A DNA stretch of 64,000 bases from Microbacterium sp. A20 (lineage in GTDB: Bacteria > Actinomycetota > Actinomycetes > Actinomycetales > Microbacteriaceae): NCBI RefSeq assembly GCF_004794515.1, contig NZ_SSDF01000085.1:60006-124005 (forward strand), in the 5' to 3' direction. The translations under genes were made by a program, and so were the position numbers. Shown piece by piece: positions 55,717-63,907 of the stretch. Under the pieces are notes generated by a model. The model saw nothing but the letters and a program-made list of their open reading frames with translations. It was not told the origin of the DNA and searched no databases. The number at the start of each line of letters is the position of its first letter. Position 1 is the stretch's first letter.

Positions 55717-56457
55717 TCACCGGGAGGAGTTCGCGGTGCGACCGCGGACGATGCCGACGAACGTCTCGACGTCGGGCGTGGTGCGCTCACGCGGCCAGAC
55801 GAGAGCGACGGTCGAGGTCGGTCCGTCGGCGAGGACGCGGTGATCGGCATCCTTGCGGTGATGCATCCGGGCGAGCGACATCGGCACGATCATGATGCCG
55901 ACTCCGGATGCCGCGACCGCGATCGCCTGGTCGGTCGGCAGCGCGGCGAAGCTCGCCGGCGTCGTCCCCGGCAGGTCGAGGGCTCCGAGCACGTCGTCGG
56001 TGAGGCCGATCACGATCTCGCCCTCCAGGTCGGCGGATGTGAGCTCTTCCGCGGCCATCAGGTGCGAGTCGGCCGCGGCGACGACGACCGGGAGCTCGTC
56101 GTACAGGGGGATGATGTGCAGCGACTCGTCCGTCAGGGGCAGCCGTACCAGGGCGGCATCGACCTCGTCGAGGGCGGTGCGCTGCGTGGCGGCCTCGATC
56201 GGCACGAGTTCGAGCGGCACGCGCGGCATCCGCTGCTTCCACGCGTCGATCCACTTGCCCGGAGTCGCACCGGGCACCGCGCCTAGACGGAAGGTGCGCG
56301 GTGCCTCTGGCTCGGTCTGCGGGGCATCGAAGACGACCTTGGCCGTCTTCTTCTTGGGCTTCTGCGGGGGGAACCGCTCGGCGGGAGCGGCCTTGTTCCG
56401 GCGTACGGGTGTGCCGCGGCCTGCGCCCTTCGCGGGCCGTCTTCCCTGATTCGCCAT
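55717..56457 (-). CDS. LysR-type substrate-binding domain without DNA-binding domain
   Basis: 246 aa. Only the LysR effector (PBP2) fold is present (FRLGAVPGATPGKWIDAWKQRMPRVPLELVPIE, VDAALVRLPLTDESLHIIPLYDELPVVVAAADSHL, VAASGVGIMIVPMSLARM). The N-terminal 45 residues are basic and Pro-rich (RRPAKGAGRGTPVRRNKAAPAERF...KPKKKTAK), not a helix-turn-helix. It could bind DNA weakly through the tail or only bind a ligand. TAGCCT is 7 nt before the ATG, hinting at leaderless. Function unknown. Confidence 0.8.
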   Translation of the reverse strand: MANQGRRPAKGAGRGTPVRRNKAAPAERFPPQKPKKKTAKVVFDAPQTEPEAPRTFRLGAVPGATPGKWIDAWKQRMPRVPLELVPIEAATQRTALDEVDAALVRLPLTDESLHIIPLYDELPVVVAAADSHLMAAEELTSADLEGEIVIGLTDDVLGALDLPGTTPASFAALPTDQAIAVAASGVGIMIVPMSLARMHHRKDADHRVLADGPTSTVALVWPRERTTPDVETFVGIVRGRTANSSR

Positions 56458-56467
56458 GGGGACAAGG

Positions 56468-56776
56468 CTACTCGGCGAGCGGGCCCGGTACCTCTCGTCG
56501 GTCTTCGGTCGCCGCCGCCAGCTTCCGCTGTGCACGACGGATGAGACCCGCGGCCCCGCCGACGAGCAGCAGCACACCGGCGGTGAGCAGGACGATCGCG
56601 GTGATCGTCGTGGGCGTCATGGTCATCAGCGTGTCCGCGATCGCTTCACGACGGGTGGCGTCGGCGAGCTGGCTGAGCGCGACGGCGGCGATGGAAGCGA
56701 ACAGGAGTCCCCAGATGATGGCCGCCCAGCGGGTGCGGGGACGGGTGGTCGTCTCGGTGATCGGGGGAGTGCTCAT
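56468..56776 (-). CDS. Small membrane protein downstream of PspC gene
   Basis: 102 aa, two hydrophobic segments (RTRWAAIIWGLLFASIAAVALSQ and TITAIVLLTAGVLLLVGGAAGLI) and a basic C-terminus. Starts in the stop of the large PspC protein (ATGA at 56776), so translated with it. No known domain. Confidence 0.8.
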   Translation of the reverse strand: MSTPPITETTTRPRTRWAAIIWGLLFASIAAVALSQLADATRREAIADTLMTMTPTTITAIVLLTAGVLLLVGGAAGLIRRAQRKLAAATEDRREVPGPLAE

Positions 56777-58431
56777 CACTGGTCTTCCTTCTTCGGCTCG
56801 ACGACGGTGATGGAGATCTCGCCGCTGTTCTGATCGATGGTGACGGGTTGGATGGTGGTGGTCGACGCGTTCTCCGCAGAGATGTTCTCGACGACGACCG
56901 ACTCCCCGCCGCGCTGCGTGGCCGACCAGGTGCCGGAATCGATGACGTTGTAGTACTCGGCGTCGACGCGGGTCCAGGTGACGTCCGCCGTGTCGACGGT
57001 CGCACGCAGCTGCAGTTGGACGCCCGGATCCACCTGGATGAAGGTCGTGCCGGAGCCCTTCTCGATCACGATCGGCCGGGGCGCGTCGTCGTGCTGATTC
57101 AGCGACACGTTGAGCTCGCCGAACGGCTGCCGGATGTGCTCCGCGCGGTAGTTCGTGACCGACGCCCAGCCGAGGGTGAAGCCCTGCAGGGTGGAGAACC
57201 CGCCGACGATGAGGCCACCCACCAGGGTGATGACGGTCGCGAAGGCCAGGAAGCCGCTGCGTCGGCGGAAGGCTCCGGCGACGATCATGCCGAGCGCCAG
57301 GATGAGGGCGGCGGCGAGCAGTCCGAGGGCGACACCGACCAGTTCGCCACCCGCGACAAGACCGACGGCGGCCCCGGTGATGATCGCGAGACCGAGGATG
57401 GTCGCGGCGAACGCGAAGCCGGCGCGCGGGTTCGATGCGCGGCGGATGCGGCGACGCTCGGCGGCCTCGGCGGCGAACACGGCGGCCTCGGCCTGGCGCT
57501 CGCGGCGCAGCTGGTCGCGGGCGGCGCGCTCGGCATCCTGTTGCTGGCGTCGCCACGTCTGGTCCTGTTCCTTCCAGGCGGCGTGCTGGGCGCGCCACGC
57601 CTCGAGGGCAGCCGGGTCCTGCGAACCAGGGGGAAGGGGAGCGGGAGGTGCGGGCGGGATCGCTGCCGTCGCTGCGGGGTCGAACGCCGCGACGGCTGCG
57701 GCGGTCGCGGCGGGGTCGAGGGGCGGGAGCTCGGATGCCGAGCCATCGGATGCGACCACGGTGTTCGCGACCACGGTGTCGGCATCCGGCGCGGCATACG
57801 TGCCGTACGGGAGTGTGGCGTCCGTCCCCTCGGCGGTACCCGAACCGCCGAGGGTGACGGACGCGGCCGGGGCCGCCTGATCTGCGGAAGCCATCGGCAG
57901 ATCCGGCGCGGAAGCACCCGGGGTGCGGCTCGCAGCACGCACGATCAGGATGAGCAGGACGGCGACGAGCACGAGGCCGATGATCCAGCTCATGAGAGAC
58001 AGGGCCGACCAGCCGTCGTAGCCGAGCCCGAAGAGGCGTCCGGCGAGCGGAGCGGTCGGGAACAGGCCGATGACGGCCATCGCGAGGATGCCCCACTGCA
58101 CCGGCTGGTAGTCGCGGCGGAGCAGATCACGGACGTGCACCCGGCCGTCGACATCCGGCAGCAGCGCCCAGGCCGCGGCGTAGAGGAAGATGACCGGCAG
58201 GCCGAAGAGGGCCGCGACCACGAGGACGCCGCGGACGATCAGCGGGTCGATGCGCAGGCGTGCGGCGATGCCCGCCGAGACGCCGCCGAGCCAGCCCTCG
58301 GAGCGGGCGACGCCGAGCCCGGCGACCCAGAGGAGGAAGCGTTCGGCTCCGCGAGGGATGCCGGTGCCCGGTGTGCCGGTGGCCGGAGCGGCGTGGTCGG
58401 CGGGGGGCGGTGGCGCAGTCGGAATCGTCAT
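56776..58431 (-). CDS. Large PspC-domain membrane protein
   Basis: 551 aa. PspC domain (about 28-95: GWLGGVSAGIAARLRIDPLIVRGVLVVAALFGLPVIFLYAAAWALLPD), further TM segments, a long Ala/Pro linker and a charged coiled stretch (WRAQHAAWKEQDQTWRRQQQDAERAARDQLRRERQAEA, about 285-325), four more TM segments and a C-terminal beta-rich domain outside the membrane (GELNVSLNQHDDAPRPIVIEKGSGTTFIQVD...). The tail resembles the LiaF/DUF-type adhesin-like domains of envelope-stress proteins. Divergent from a PspC kinase and regulator. Confidence 0.85.
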   Translation of the reverse strand: MTIPTAPPPPADHAAPATGTPGTGIPRGAERFLLWVAGLGVARSEGWLGGVSAGIAARLRIDPLIVRGVLVVAALFGLPVIFLYAAAWALLPDVDGRVHVRDLLRRDYQPVQWGILAMAVIGLFPTAPLAGRLFGLGYDGWSALSLMSWIIGLVLVAVLLILIVRAASRTPGASAPDLPMASADQAAPAASVTLGGSGTAEGTDATLPYGTYAAPDADTVVANTVVASDGSASELPPLDPAATAAAVAAFDPAATAAIPPAPPAPLPPGSQDPAALEAWRAQHAAWKEQDQTWRRQQQDAERAARDQLRRERQAEAAVFAAEAAERRRIRRASNPRAGFAFAATILGLAIITGAAVGLVAGGELVGVALGLLAAALILALGMIVAGAFRRRSGFLAFATVITLVGGLIVGGFSTLQGFTLGWASVTNYRAEHIRQPFGELNVSLNQHDDAPRPIVIEKGSGTTFIQVDPGVQLQLRATVDTADVTWTRVDAEYYNVIDSGTWSATQRGGESVVVENISAENASTTTIQPVTIDQNSGEISITVVEPKKEDQ

Positions 58432-58545
58432 GCTTCGATCCTGGCGGCAGCGGTCGGTTCCCTGCCATGGGGGGAACCCCTGAGCGACCCCTGATTCTGC
58501 GCCGGGGAGGACCCGGGCAGGGCACGCGGATGATTGGATGGCGTC

Positions 58546-59793
58546 ATGTCCTCTTCGGCGCACGCTTCTGCGCGACCTCCGCGCGTGGCGGCGCCGCCGC
58601 GCCCGCCGCTGACCCGCGACCGCGACTGTCTGGTGGCCGGCGTGAGCGCCGGTCTCGCGCGTCACCTCGGCGTGCGCGTGGGGCTGGTGCGGGCGCTGTT
58701 CATCGCGCTCAGCCTCTGCGGCGGCGCCGGCATCCTGCTCTACGCCTGGTGCTGGGTCTTCACCCCGTGGGCCGAGGGCGAGAGCGCACCGACGAGGCGG
58801 ATGCCGGTGGCCTGGCTGCTGCTCGCCCCTGCCGCCGTCGGGGCGCTCGTCGTGCTGGTCTGGCGTGGGGGCAGCGACTGGCTGAACGGGTCGATCCCTT
58901 CGGGTCTCGCCGTGGTCGTGGTGGGTGGCGCGGCAGCGTTCGCGACCGGTGCCGGGCTGTGGGCCACCCTCATCGATCGCACCGACACGGCTCGCGGGCC
59001 GCGGCACACGATGACCGTGCGGGTCGTCTCGATCCTGCTGCTGGCGCTGCTGTTCACAGTGCTGCTGTCCTGGCCCGTCGCCCGGTCGGGAGTGGCACTG
59101 GTGCTTCTCCCGCTCGCCGGGCTCGCCGCCGTGGCCTCGTCGGCGCTGATACCCCGCTGGCGCGAGCTCTCCGGTGAGCGGGTCCGCCGCATCCGCGAGG
59201 AGCAGCGCAGCCAGATGGCCGCGCACCTGCACGACTCGGTGCTGCAGACGCTCGCCCTGATCCAGAACAGGGCCGGTGCATCCAGCGAGGCTGCTCGGCT
59301 CGCCAGAGCGCAGGAGCGTGAGCTGCGGGCGTGGCTGTACGACGGCGACGCCCCGGCCGACAGCGACCTGCCGACGGATCTGCGCGACTATGCGGGGGCG
59401 CTCGAGCTCGACTACCCCGTGCGCATCGACGTGGTCTCGGCCGGCCTGTCTGCCGAGCGCGCGAGTGGTGAGTTGGCGGCCGCGGCCCGAGAGGCGATCC
59501 TGAACGCGGCGCGGCACGCGGGCGGTGAGATCTCGGTGTACATCGAGGGCAGTGCGACCGGTGTCGACGTCTTCATCCGCGACCGCGGTGCCGGGTTCTC
59601 GCTCGACGATGTGCCGAGCGACCGCCTCGGCGTGCGGGAGTCGATCATCGGCCGGATGCGCCGCGCCGGCGGCTCGGGTGGCGTCCGCAGCGACGAGAAC
59701 GGCACCGAGGTGCACCTGAGCATCACGTCGAGCGCGCACCAGGATCGGCAGGCCGCGCGACCCGCGCCCACCAGGGAGGAGAACCGTGGCTGA
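58546..59793 (+). CDS. PspC-domain sensor histidine kinase
   Basis: 415 aa. N-terminal PspC domain (about 20-75: RDCLVAGVSAGLARHLGVRVGLVRALFIALSLCGGAGILLYAWCWVF), four or five TM segments, then HisKA_3-type phospho-His H229 in MAAHLHDSVLQTLALIQ and an ATPase (REAILNAARHAGG, GVRESIIGRMRRAGG). This resembles MacS/LiaS-like envelope-stress kinases of actinobacteria. Its end overlaps the regulator start. Confidence 0.9.
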   Translation: MSSSAHASARPPRVAAPPRPPLTRDRDCLVAGVSAGLARHLGVRVGLVRALFIALSLCGGAGILLYAWCWVFTPWAEGESAPTRRMPVAWLLLAPAAVGALVVLVWRGGSDWLNGSIPSGLAVVVVGGAAAFATGAGLWATLIDRTDTARGPRHTMTVRVVSILLLALLFTVLLSWPVARSGVALVLLPLAGLAAVASSALIPRWRELSGERVRRIREEQRSQMAAHLHDSVLQTLALIQNRAGASSEAARLARAQERELRAWLYDGDAPADSDLPTDLRDYAGALELDYPVRIDVVSAGLSAERASGELAAAAREAILNAARHAGGEISVYIEGSATGVDVFIRDRGAGFSLDDVPSDRLGVRESIIGRMRRAGGSGGVRSDENGTEVHLSITSSAHQDRQAARPAPTREENRG

Positions 59794-60445
59794 CAGCATC
59801 CGCGTCGTGATCGTCGACGACCACTCGATCTTCCGCTCCGGCCTGCGCGCCGACCTCGATGCGAGCGTCGACGTGGTGGGCGAGGCGGCGGATGTGCCGT
59901 CCGCCTTGGCCGTGATCGGCGCGACGCAGCCCGATGTGGTGCTGCTCGACGTGCATCTGCCCGGCGGCCCCGGTGACGATGCGACCGGGGGAGAGGCCGT
60001 GATCCGCGGCTCGGTGCCGACCGCGGCACGGTTCCTCGCGCTGAGCGTGTCGGATGCCGCGGCCGATGTCGTGCGCGTGATCCGTGCCGGGGCGAGGGGA
60101 TACATCACCAAGGGATCGTCCGGCATCGAGGTCAGCAAGGCCGTGCATGCCGTGGCCGACGGCGATGCGGTGTTCTCTCCGCGGCTCGCCGGCTTCGTGC
60201 TCGACGCGTTCGGGGCGGTCGCGGGTGAGACCGCGACCGCGACCGATGAGCTCGACCGGCTCTCGGCGCGCGAGCAGGAGGTCATGCGACTGATCGCCCG
60301 CGGCTACGCCTACAAAGAGGTCGCCTCCGAGCTGTTCATCTCGATCAAGACGGTCGAGACCCACGTGTCGTCCGTGCTGCGCAAGCTGCAGCTCTCGTCG
60401 CGACACGAACTCACCGCGTGGGCGTCGGAGCGGCGACTGCTGTAG
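59786..60445 (+). CDS. LuxR-type response regulator partner of PspC kinase
   Basis: 219 aa. Receiver with D11-D12 and D55 (VVLLDVHLPGG), K (YITKGSS); LuxR HTH (LSAREQEVMRLIARGYAYKEVASELFISIKTVETHVSSVLRKLQL). GTG start at 59786 overlaps the kinase stop by 8 bp. Regulates probably the divergent PspC genes. Confidence 0.92.
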   Translation: MADSIRVVIVDDHSIFRSGLRADLDASVDVVGEAADVPSALAVIGATQPDVVLLDVHLPGGPGDDATGGEAVIRGSVPTAARFLALSVSDAAADVVRVIRAGARGYITKGSSGIEVSKAVHAVADGDAVFSPRLAGFVLDAFGAVAGETATATDELDRLSAREQEVMRLIARGYAYKEVASELFISIKTVETHVSSVLRKLQLSSRHELTAWASERRLL

Positions 60446-60504
60446 TCGCCGGGCGGTGGGCGGGTCACGCTGCGAGGCGCGCGCTCACCGCGAAGGCGGG
60501 CCGG

Positions 60505-60912
60505 TCAGGCTGCGAGCCAGAGGCCCTTCTGGTCCGTCGCGATGGTGAGGCCTGCGGCGACCGTCTCGTCGTCGCCGATCCTGGCGCCGCGGACGATGCG
60601 CGCTCCGGCGCCGATGTCGGTGCGGACACCCACGTATGCGTGATCGCCGACCGCAGCGCCCTGGCCGATGTGCGCGTGCGCGTCGACGAACGCGCCCTCG
60701 CCGACCACGGCGTCTTCGTCGATCCAGGCGCCGCGGGCGATGGTCGCCCCGGCGCCGATGCGCGCGCCCGGTTCGATATAGGCACCCGCCTCGATGTGCG
60801 CCTTCGGATGCACCTTCGCGCCATGCGCGACGAGACCTCGACCGTTCGCGTGCTTGCGGTACCGCAGCGTCGCGCCCTGGTCGTTCTCGATGTCGACGTA
60901 GTTCTTACCCAC
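60505..60912 (-). CDS. Hexapeptide-repeat (left-handed beta-helix) protein
   Basis: 135 aa from the GTG at 60912, with GGAGG 5 nt upstream. VGKNYVDIENDQGATLRYRKHANGRGLVAHGAKVHPKAHIEAGAYIEPGARIGAGATIARGAWIDEDAVVGEGAFVDAHAHIGQGAAVGDHAYVGVRTDIG shows six-residue [IV]GxGA-type turns, as in acyltransferases and gamma-carbonic anhydrases. The clear hexapeptide repeat fixes the fold, not the reaction; no DapH or GlmU partner is adjacent. Confidence 0.8.
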   Translation of the reverse strand: MGKNYVDIENDQGATLRYRKHANGRGLVAHGAKVHPKAHIEAGAYIEPGARIGAGATIARGAWIDEDAVVGEGAFVDAHAHIGQGAAVGDHAYVGVRTDIGAGARIVRGARIGDDETVAAGLTIATDQKGLWLAA

Positions 60913-61100
60913 GATTCCTCCCGTGCTCCGGAGTTCTCCGGATATATCAACAACCACGGCAGGGGCGGATTCATTCCCGCGGATGGATGTAGGGAGCGCG
61001 TGAGAGGTTCTCTCCGGCCTCCAGAGAGGCGGTGCGAAAAGAGGACGCTCGTTATCGGGTGCAGCAGGAGGAGCCGATCCCCCCGGAGTAATCAGCTCGT

Positions 61101-61135
61101 GCCATGATCATGGCGGTCCGGCGGTCTGGCGGACC
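61101..61135. repeat. Palindromes in the gap before 61235
   Basis: GCCATGATCATGGC (61101-61114) is a perfect 14-bp palindrome, and GGTCCG/CGGACC (61115-61135) a dyad. They lie in a 320-bp stretch (60913-61234) without a gene, downstream of the small protein and upstream of the hexapeptide gene on the minus strand; either could be an operator. Confidence 0.35.
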
Positions 61136-61173
61136 CGATCACGATTTCAAACGGGTGCAGTTGCGTGCACGCG

Positions 61174-61209
61174 CAGAAGTGCCCGTGGTGATGACCACGG
61201 GCACTTCTG
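61174..61209. terminator. 15-bp hairpin after small membrane gene
   Basis: CAGAAGTGCCCGTGG (61174-61188) and CCACGGGCACTTCTG (61195-61209) are a perfect 15-bp stem with a 6-nt loop, 26 bp beyond the stop of the gene at 61235 on the minus strand. Confidence 0.7.
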
Positions 61210-61234
61210 TTGAGGCAGGGTTCTGTGGTGTGTC

Positions 61235-61447
61235 TCAGAACCAGTGCAACCACTTTCCGAGAAAGTAGATGCCGGTGCCCACGACGAGTGCACCGACCCC
61301 GATCGAGGACCACATCATGCCTCGTCGTGTCGTGTCTTCTGGCGACAGCTCGCGGAAGGATGCGCCAATCGGATTGCCATTGATTCCGGGCATCTGCGCG
61401 AAATCCTGACGGTACGGTTCCGAGCTCTCTTCTTGGTCTGGTTCCAT
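61235..61447 (-). CDS. Small membrane protein, one TM segment
   Basis: 70 aa from the ATG at 61447, preceded by GGGGG; an upstream TTG would add 11 residues. Acidic N-terminus (MEPDQEESSEPYRQDF), then WSSIGVGALVVGTGIYFLGKWLHWF as a C-terminal TM helix. No known family. Followed by the hairpin at 61174. Confidence 0.65.
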   Translation of the reverse strand: MEPDQEESSEPYRQDFAQMPGINGNPIGASFRELSPEDTTRRGMMWSSIGVGALVVGTGIYFLGKWLHWF

Positions 61448-61556
61448 GGTGCCCCCTGTCGGCTCTTCCTCTCCGTTCAAGAGAGGAATCGCGGTGCCTT
61501 CGGCTCAAATGTCTGATGTCGCTGGAGGCCGACGAACGGTAACACTTTACATGTGC

Positions 61557-62324
61557 CTACAAGCTTGTTCGCGTGTACGCGCCCTCGTCGGCCGAGGTCG
61601 CCGCGGAGCCGATCACCCGCGCGAGATCCGCAGGCCGGCTCCACATCGGCCAGTGTCCGGTCGGGAGGTCGATGACTTCGAGATCATCGAGGGCGTCGAC
61701 CTCGGCGAACATGGGATGCCCGGCGCGGGCGAGTTCCAGAAGTTGTGCGCTGGGGATGGAGCAGCAGACGAGGGTGGTGGGGACCCGGCGGCGCGCGTCG
61801 TTCGTGAGTTCGACGGGCTCCCGGAGCACCGGCCCGGGCTCGGGGACGGCTCGGGCACGGAAGCGCTCGAGCATCTCGGCGCTCAGACCTTCGAGGCTGG
61901 CCTGCTCTCCGAGGACATCGAAGGGCGGCAGAGGCAGCTCTTCCACCGCGTCGGGGAGCTCCGGCGCGAAGACGCTTCCCGGTGCGACGGGGCCGGAGTC
62001 GACCCAGACGATCCGGCGGATGAGCTCCGGATGCCGGTCGACCACGATGCTGAGCGGAGCGTTGGCCCCGCTGTGGCCCACGAGCACCACGGGCTGCTCC
62101 GCCGAGGCGCCCGCGCGTGTCATGGCCTCTTCGATCGCCGCGGCCTGATCGTCGAGGGTCCGGGAGGATCGCTCGGGATCGTGCGCATCGAGACCGGGGA
62201 GCGTGATCGCGATGGCGTCCTGACCGTTCGCTGTCAGACCCTCCCGCACCTCGTCCCAGGCCCAGGCGCCGAGCCAGTGGCCCGCGATGAGGATGATGGT
62301 CGGATTCCGTGTTTCTGTCGTCAT
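61557..62324 (-). CDS. Alpha/beta hydrolase (RsbQ/MenH-like)
   Basis: 255 aa. IILIAGHWLGAWAWDEV (oxyanion), VVLVGHSGANAPLSIV (nucleophile Ser in GHSGAN), Asp in VDSG-type middle and His in DLPTGHWPMWS. Small soluble hydrolase of esters or similar. Divergent from a WYL regulator. Confidence 0.85.
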   Translation of the reverse strand: MTTETRNPTIILIAGHWLGAWAWDEVREGLTANGQDAIAITLPGLDAHDPERSSRTLDDQAAAIEEAMTRAGASAEQPVVLVGHSGANAPLSIVVDRHPELIRRIVWVDSGPVAPGSVFAPELPDAVEELPLPPFDVLGEQASLEGLSAEMLERFRARAVPEPGPVLREPVELTNDARRRVPTTLVCCSIPSAQLLELARAGHPMFAEVDALDDLEVIDLPTGHWPMWSRPADLARVIGSAATSADEGAYTRTSL

Positions 62325-62397
62325 ATCTCGATGCTCGCAGCCGCTCCGGACAGCTGTATGGCACTATTTCTGTCATGAAATCCACGAGGTGCCGGCG

Positions 62398-63099
62398 GTG
62401 AAGCGAACCGAACGGCTCCATGCGCTCACGGAGATCTTGCGCCGCAACGGCACGCGCGGATACACGGCGGAGCGCCTCGCCGCCGAGTTCGAGGTATCGG
62501 TGCGGACGGTGAAGCGAGACCTCGCCGCGCTGGCGAGCAGCGGCGCGGCGGTGTGGTCGCGCCCGGGGCCCGGCGGCGGCTACGGGTTGGCGTCGAGTGC
62601 ATCCCTGCCGCCCGTCACCCTGTCGCCGGCCCAGGCCGTGGCACTCCTGGCGGCTGTGTCGGCGGCGCCCGATGCTCCCTACTCCGATCTGGCATCGGCG
62701 GGGGTGCAGAAGATCATGGACGTCCTCGATCCCCGCACGCGGGAGAGGGCAGCCGACCTGGGGCGTCGAGTGTGGGTCGATGGATCGCCCCCGTCCTCCC
62801 GCGCCGTCCGGTCGGTGCTCGAGGAGGCGATGGCCGAGCAGCGGACGATCCGGATCCGGTACACCTCCCTCACCGGTGCCACGACCGCGCGTGAGATCGA
62901 GCCCGTGATGTTCGCCTCCACGAACGGCCAGTGGTACCTGGTCGGCTGGTGCCTTCTGCGCGACGCGATGCGCTGGTTCGTCGTGTCACGCATCGAGCAG
63001 GCCCGCATGACGACCCGCGCATGCAGCGGTCACACCGTGCAGGAGGTCGGGACCCCGCCGGCGAACGCCCGGCCGGTGCACGGGCGCCGCAGCGAGTGA
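62398..63099 (+). CDS. WYL-domain HTH regulator
   Basis: 233 aa from GTG 62398, GAGGTG upstream. N-terminal HTH_11 (RLHALTEILRRNGTRGYTAERLAAEFEVSVRTVKRDLAALASSGAAV) and a C-terminal WYL domain (EPVMFASTNGQWYLVGWCLLRDAMRWFVVSRIEQARM). WYL regulators respond to nucleic acid or small ligands. It likely controls the divergent hydrolase. Confidence 0.88.
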   Translation: MKRTERLHALTEILRRNGTRGYTAERLAAEFEVSVRTVKRDLAALASSGAAVWSRPGPGGGYGLASSASLPPVTLSPAQAVALLAAVSAAPDAPYSDLASAGVQKIMDVLDPRTRERAADLGRRVWVDGSPPSSRAVRSVLEEAMAEQRTIRIRYTSLTGATTAREIEPVMFASTNGQWYLVGWCLLRDAMRWFVVSRIEQARMTTRACSGHTVQEVGTPPANARPVHGRRSE

Positions 63100-63133
63100 C
63101 CGACTCGGTCGAGCCGTCAGCGGCGCTGCGAGG

Positions 63134-63907
63134 TCAGCGCTGGCAGACCGGACACCAGAACGTGATGCGCTCGCGGGTCGGATCGGCGCCCTGCTCGCCG
63201 CGCCGGATGAGGGTTCCGCAGCGGCGGCACGGGCGCCCGGCGCGGCCGTAGACCCAAGTGCCCTGGCCCGGACGGTCGATGCCCGTGAAGGTGCGGTGGC
63301 GGCGGTCGCGGTTGGTGCGGATGGTGCGCACCCCGAGGTCGAGGAGGGCGGCCAGGTCAACCTCGGGCGTCGGACGCGTCGGCACGATTCCGCGCAGGAA
63401 CAGGAGCTCTGCCGCGTACTCGTTGCCGAATCCCGCGACGTTGCGCTGATCGAGGAGGGCGACGTGGATGCTGCGGGTGTCGGCTCCGAGTCGTCGGAGG
63501 GCCTCGGCCACATCCCAGTCGTCCGCGAGCGGATCGGGGCCGAGGTAGCCGACGAGCTGGTCCTCGTCGCGAGTGGGGACGACCTCGATCTCGGCGATGT
63601 CGACGCCGACGGCCTCGCGCTCGGAGGTGCCGACGATCGCACGGACCTTGAAGGCCGGATGCCGCCACTTCTCGCCTCGGCGGTAGGTGAACCACGCGCC
63701 GTCCATGCGCAGATGCGAATGCAGGGTGCTGTCGCCGATGCGCATGAGCAGGTGCTTGCCGCGCGGGACGACTCCGTGCACGGGCTGACCGGTCAGGTCG
63801 AGCGTCGCGAAGCGGGGCACGCGAAGGTCGAAGCGCGTGACCTCGGCGCCGGCGATGGCCTCGTCGAGGCGCCTCGCGGTGCGGAAGACGGTGTCGCCCT
63901 CGGGCAT
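63134..63907 (-). CDS. Fpg/Nei-family DNA glycosylase
   Basis: 257 aa. Starts MPEGDTVFRTARRLDEAI (N-terminal Pro2 nucleophile and Glu3), H2TH region DQRNVAGFGNEYAAELLF, and the C-terminal zinc finger CRRCGTLIRRGEQGADPTRERITFWCPVCQ. Nei2/Nei-type: excises oxidised pyrimidines. Its start overlaps the end of a further gene at the window edge (TGATG), commonly the Lhr-type helicase in this group. Confidence 0.92.
   Translation of the reverse strand: MPEGDTVFRTARRLDEAIAGAEVTRFDLRVPRFATLDLTGQPVHGVVPRGKHLLMRIGDSTLHSHLRMDGAWFTYRRGEKWRHPAFKVRAIVGTSEREAVGVDIAEIEVVPTRDEDQLVGYLGPDPLADDWDVAEALRRLGADTRSIHVALLDQRNVAGFGNEYAAELLFLRGIVPTRPTPEVDLAALLDLGVRTIRTNRDRRHRTFTGIDRPGQGTWVYGRAGRPCRRCGTLIRRGEQGADPTRERITFWCPVCQR

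Noticed and set aside
56776..60285. A 1169-codon open frame on the minus strand through the PspC kinase and regulator genes
   Set aside because: Only the part from 58431 down is a real gene; the rest is antisense to well-formed kinase and regulator genes and has shadow-type, low-complexity Arg/Ser/Thr composition.
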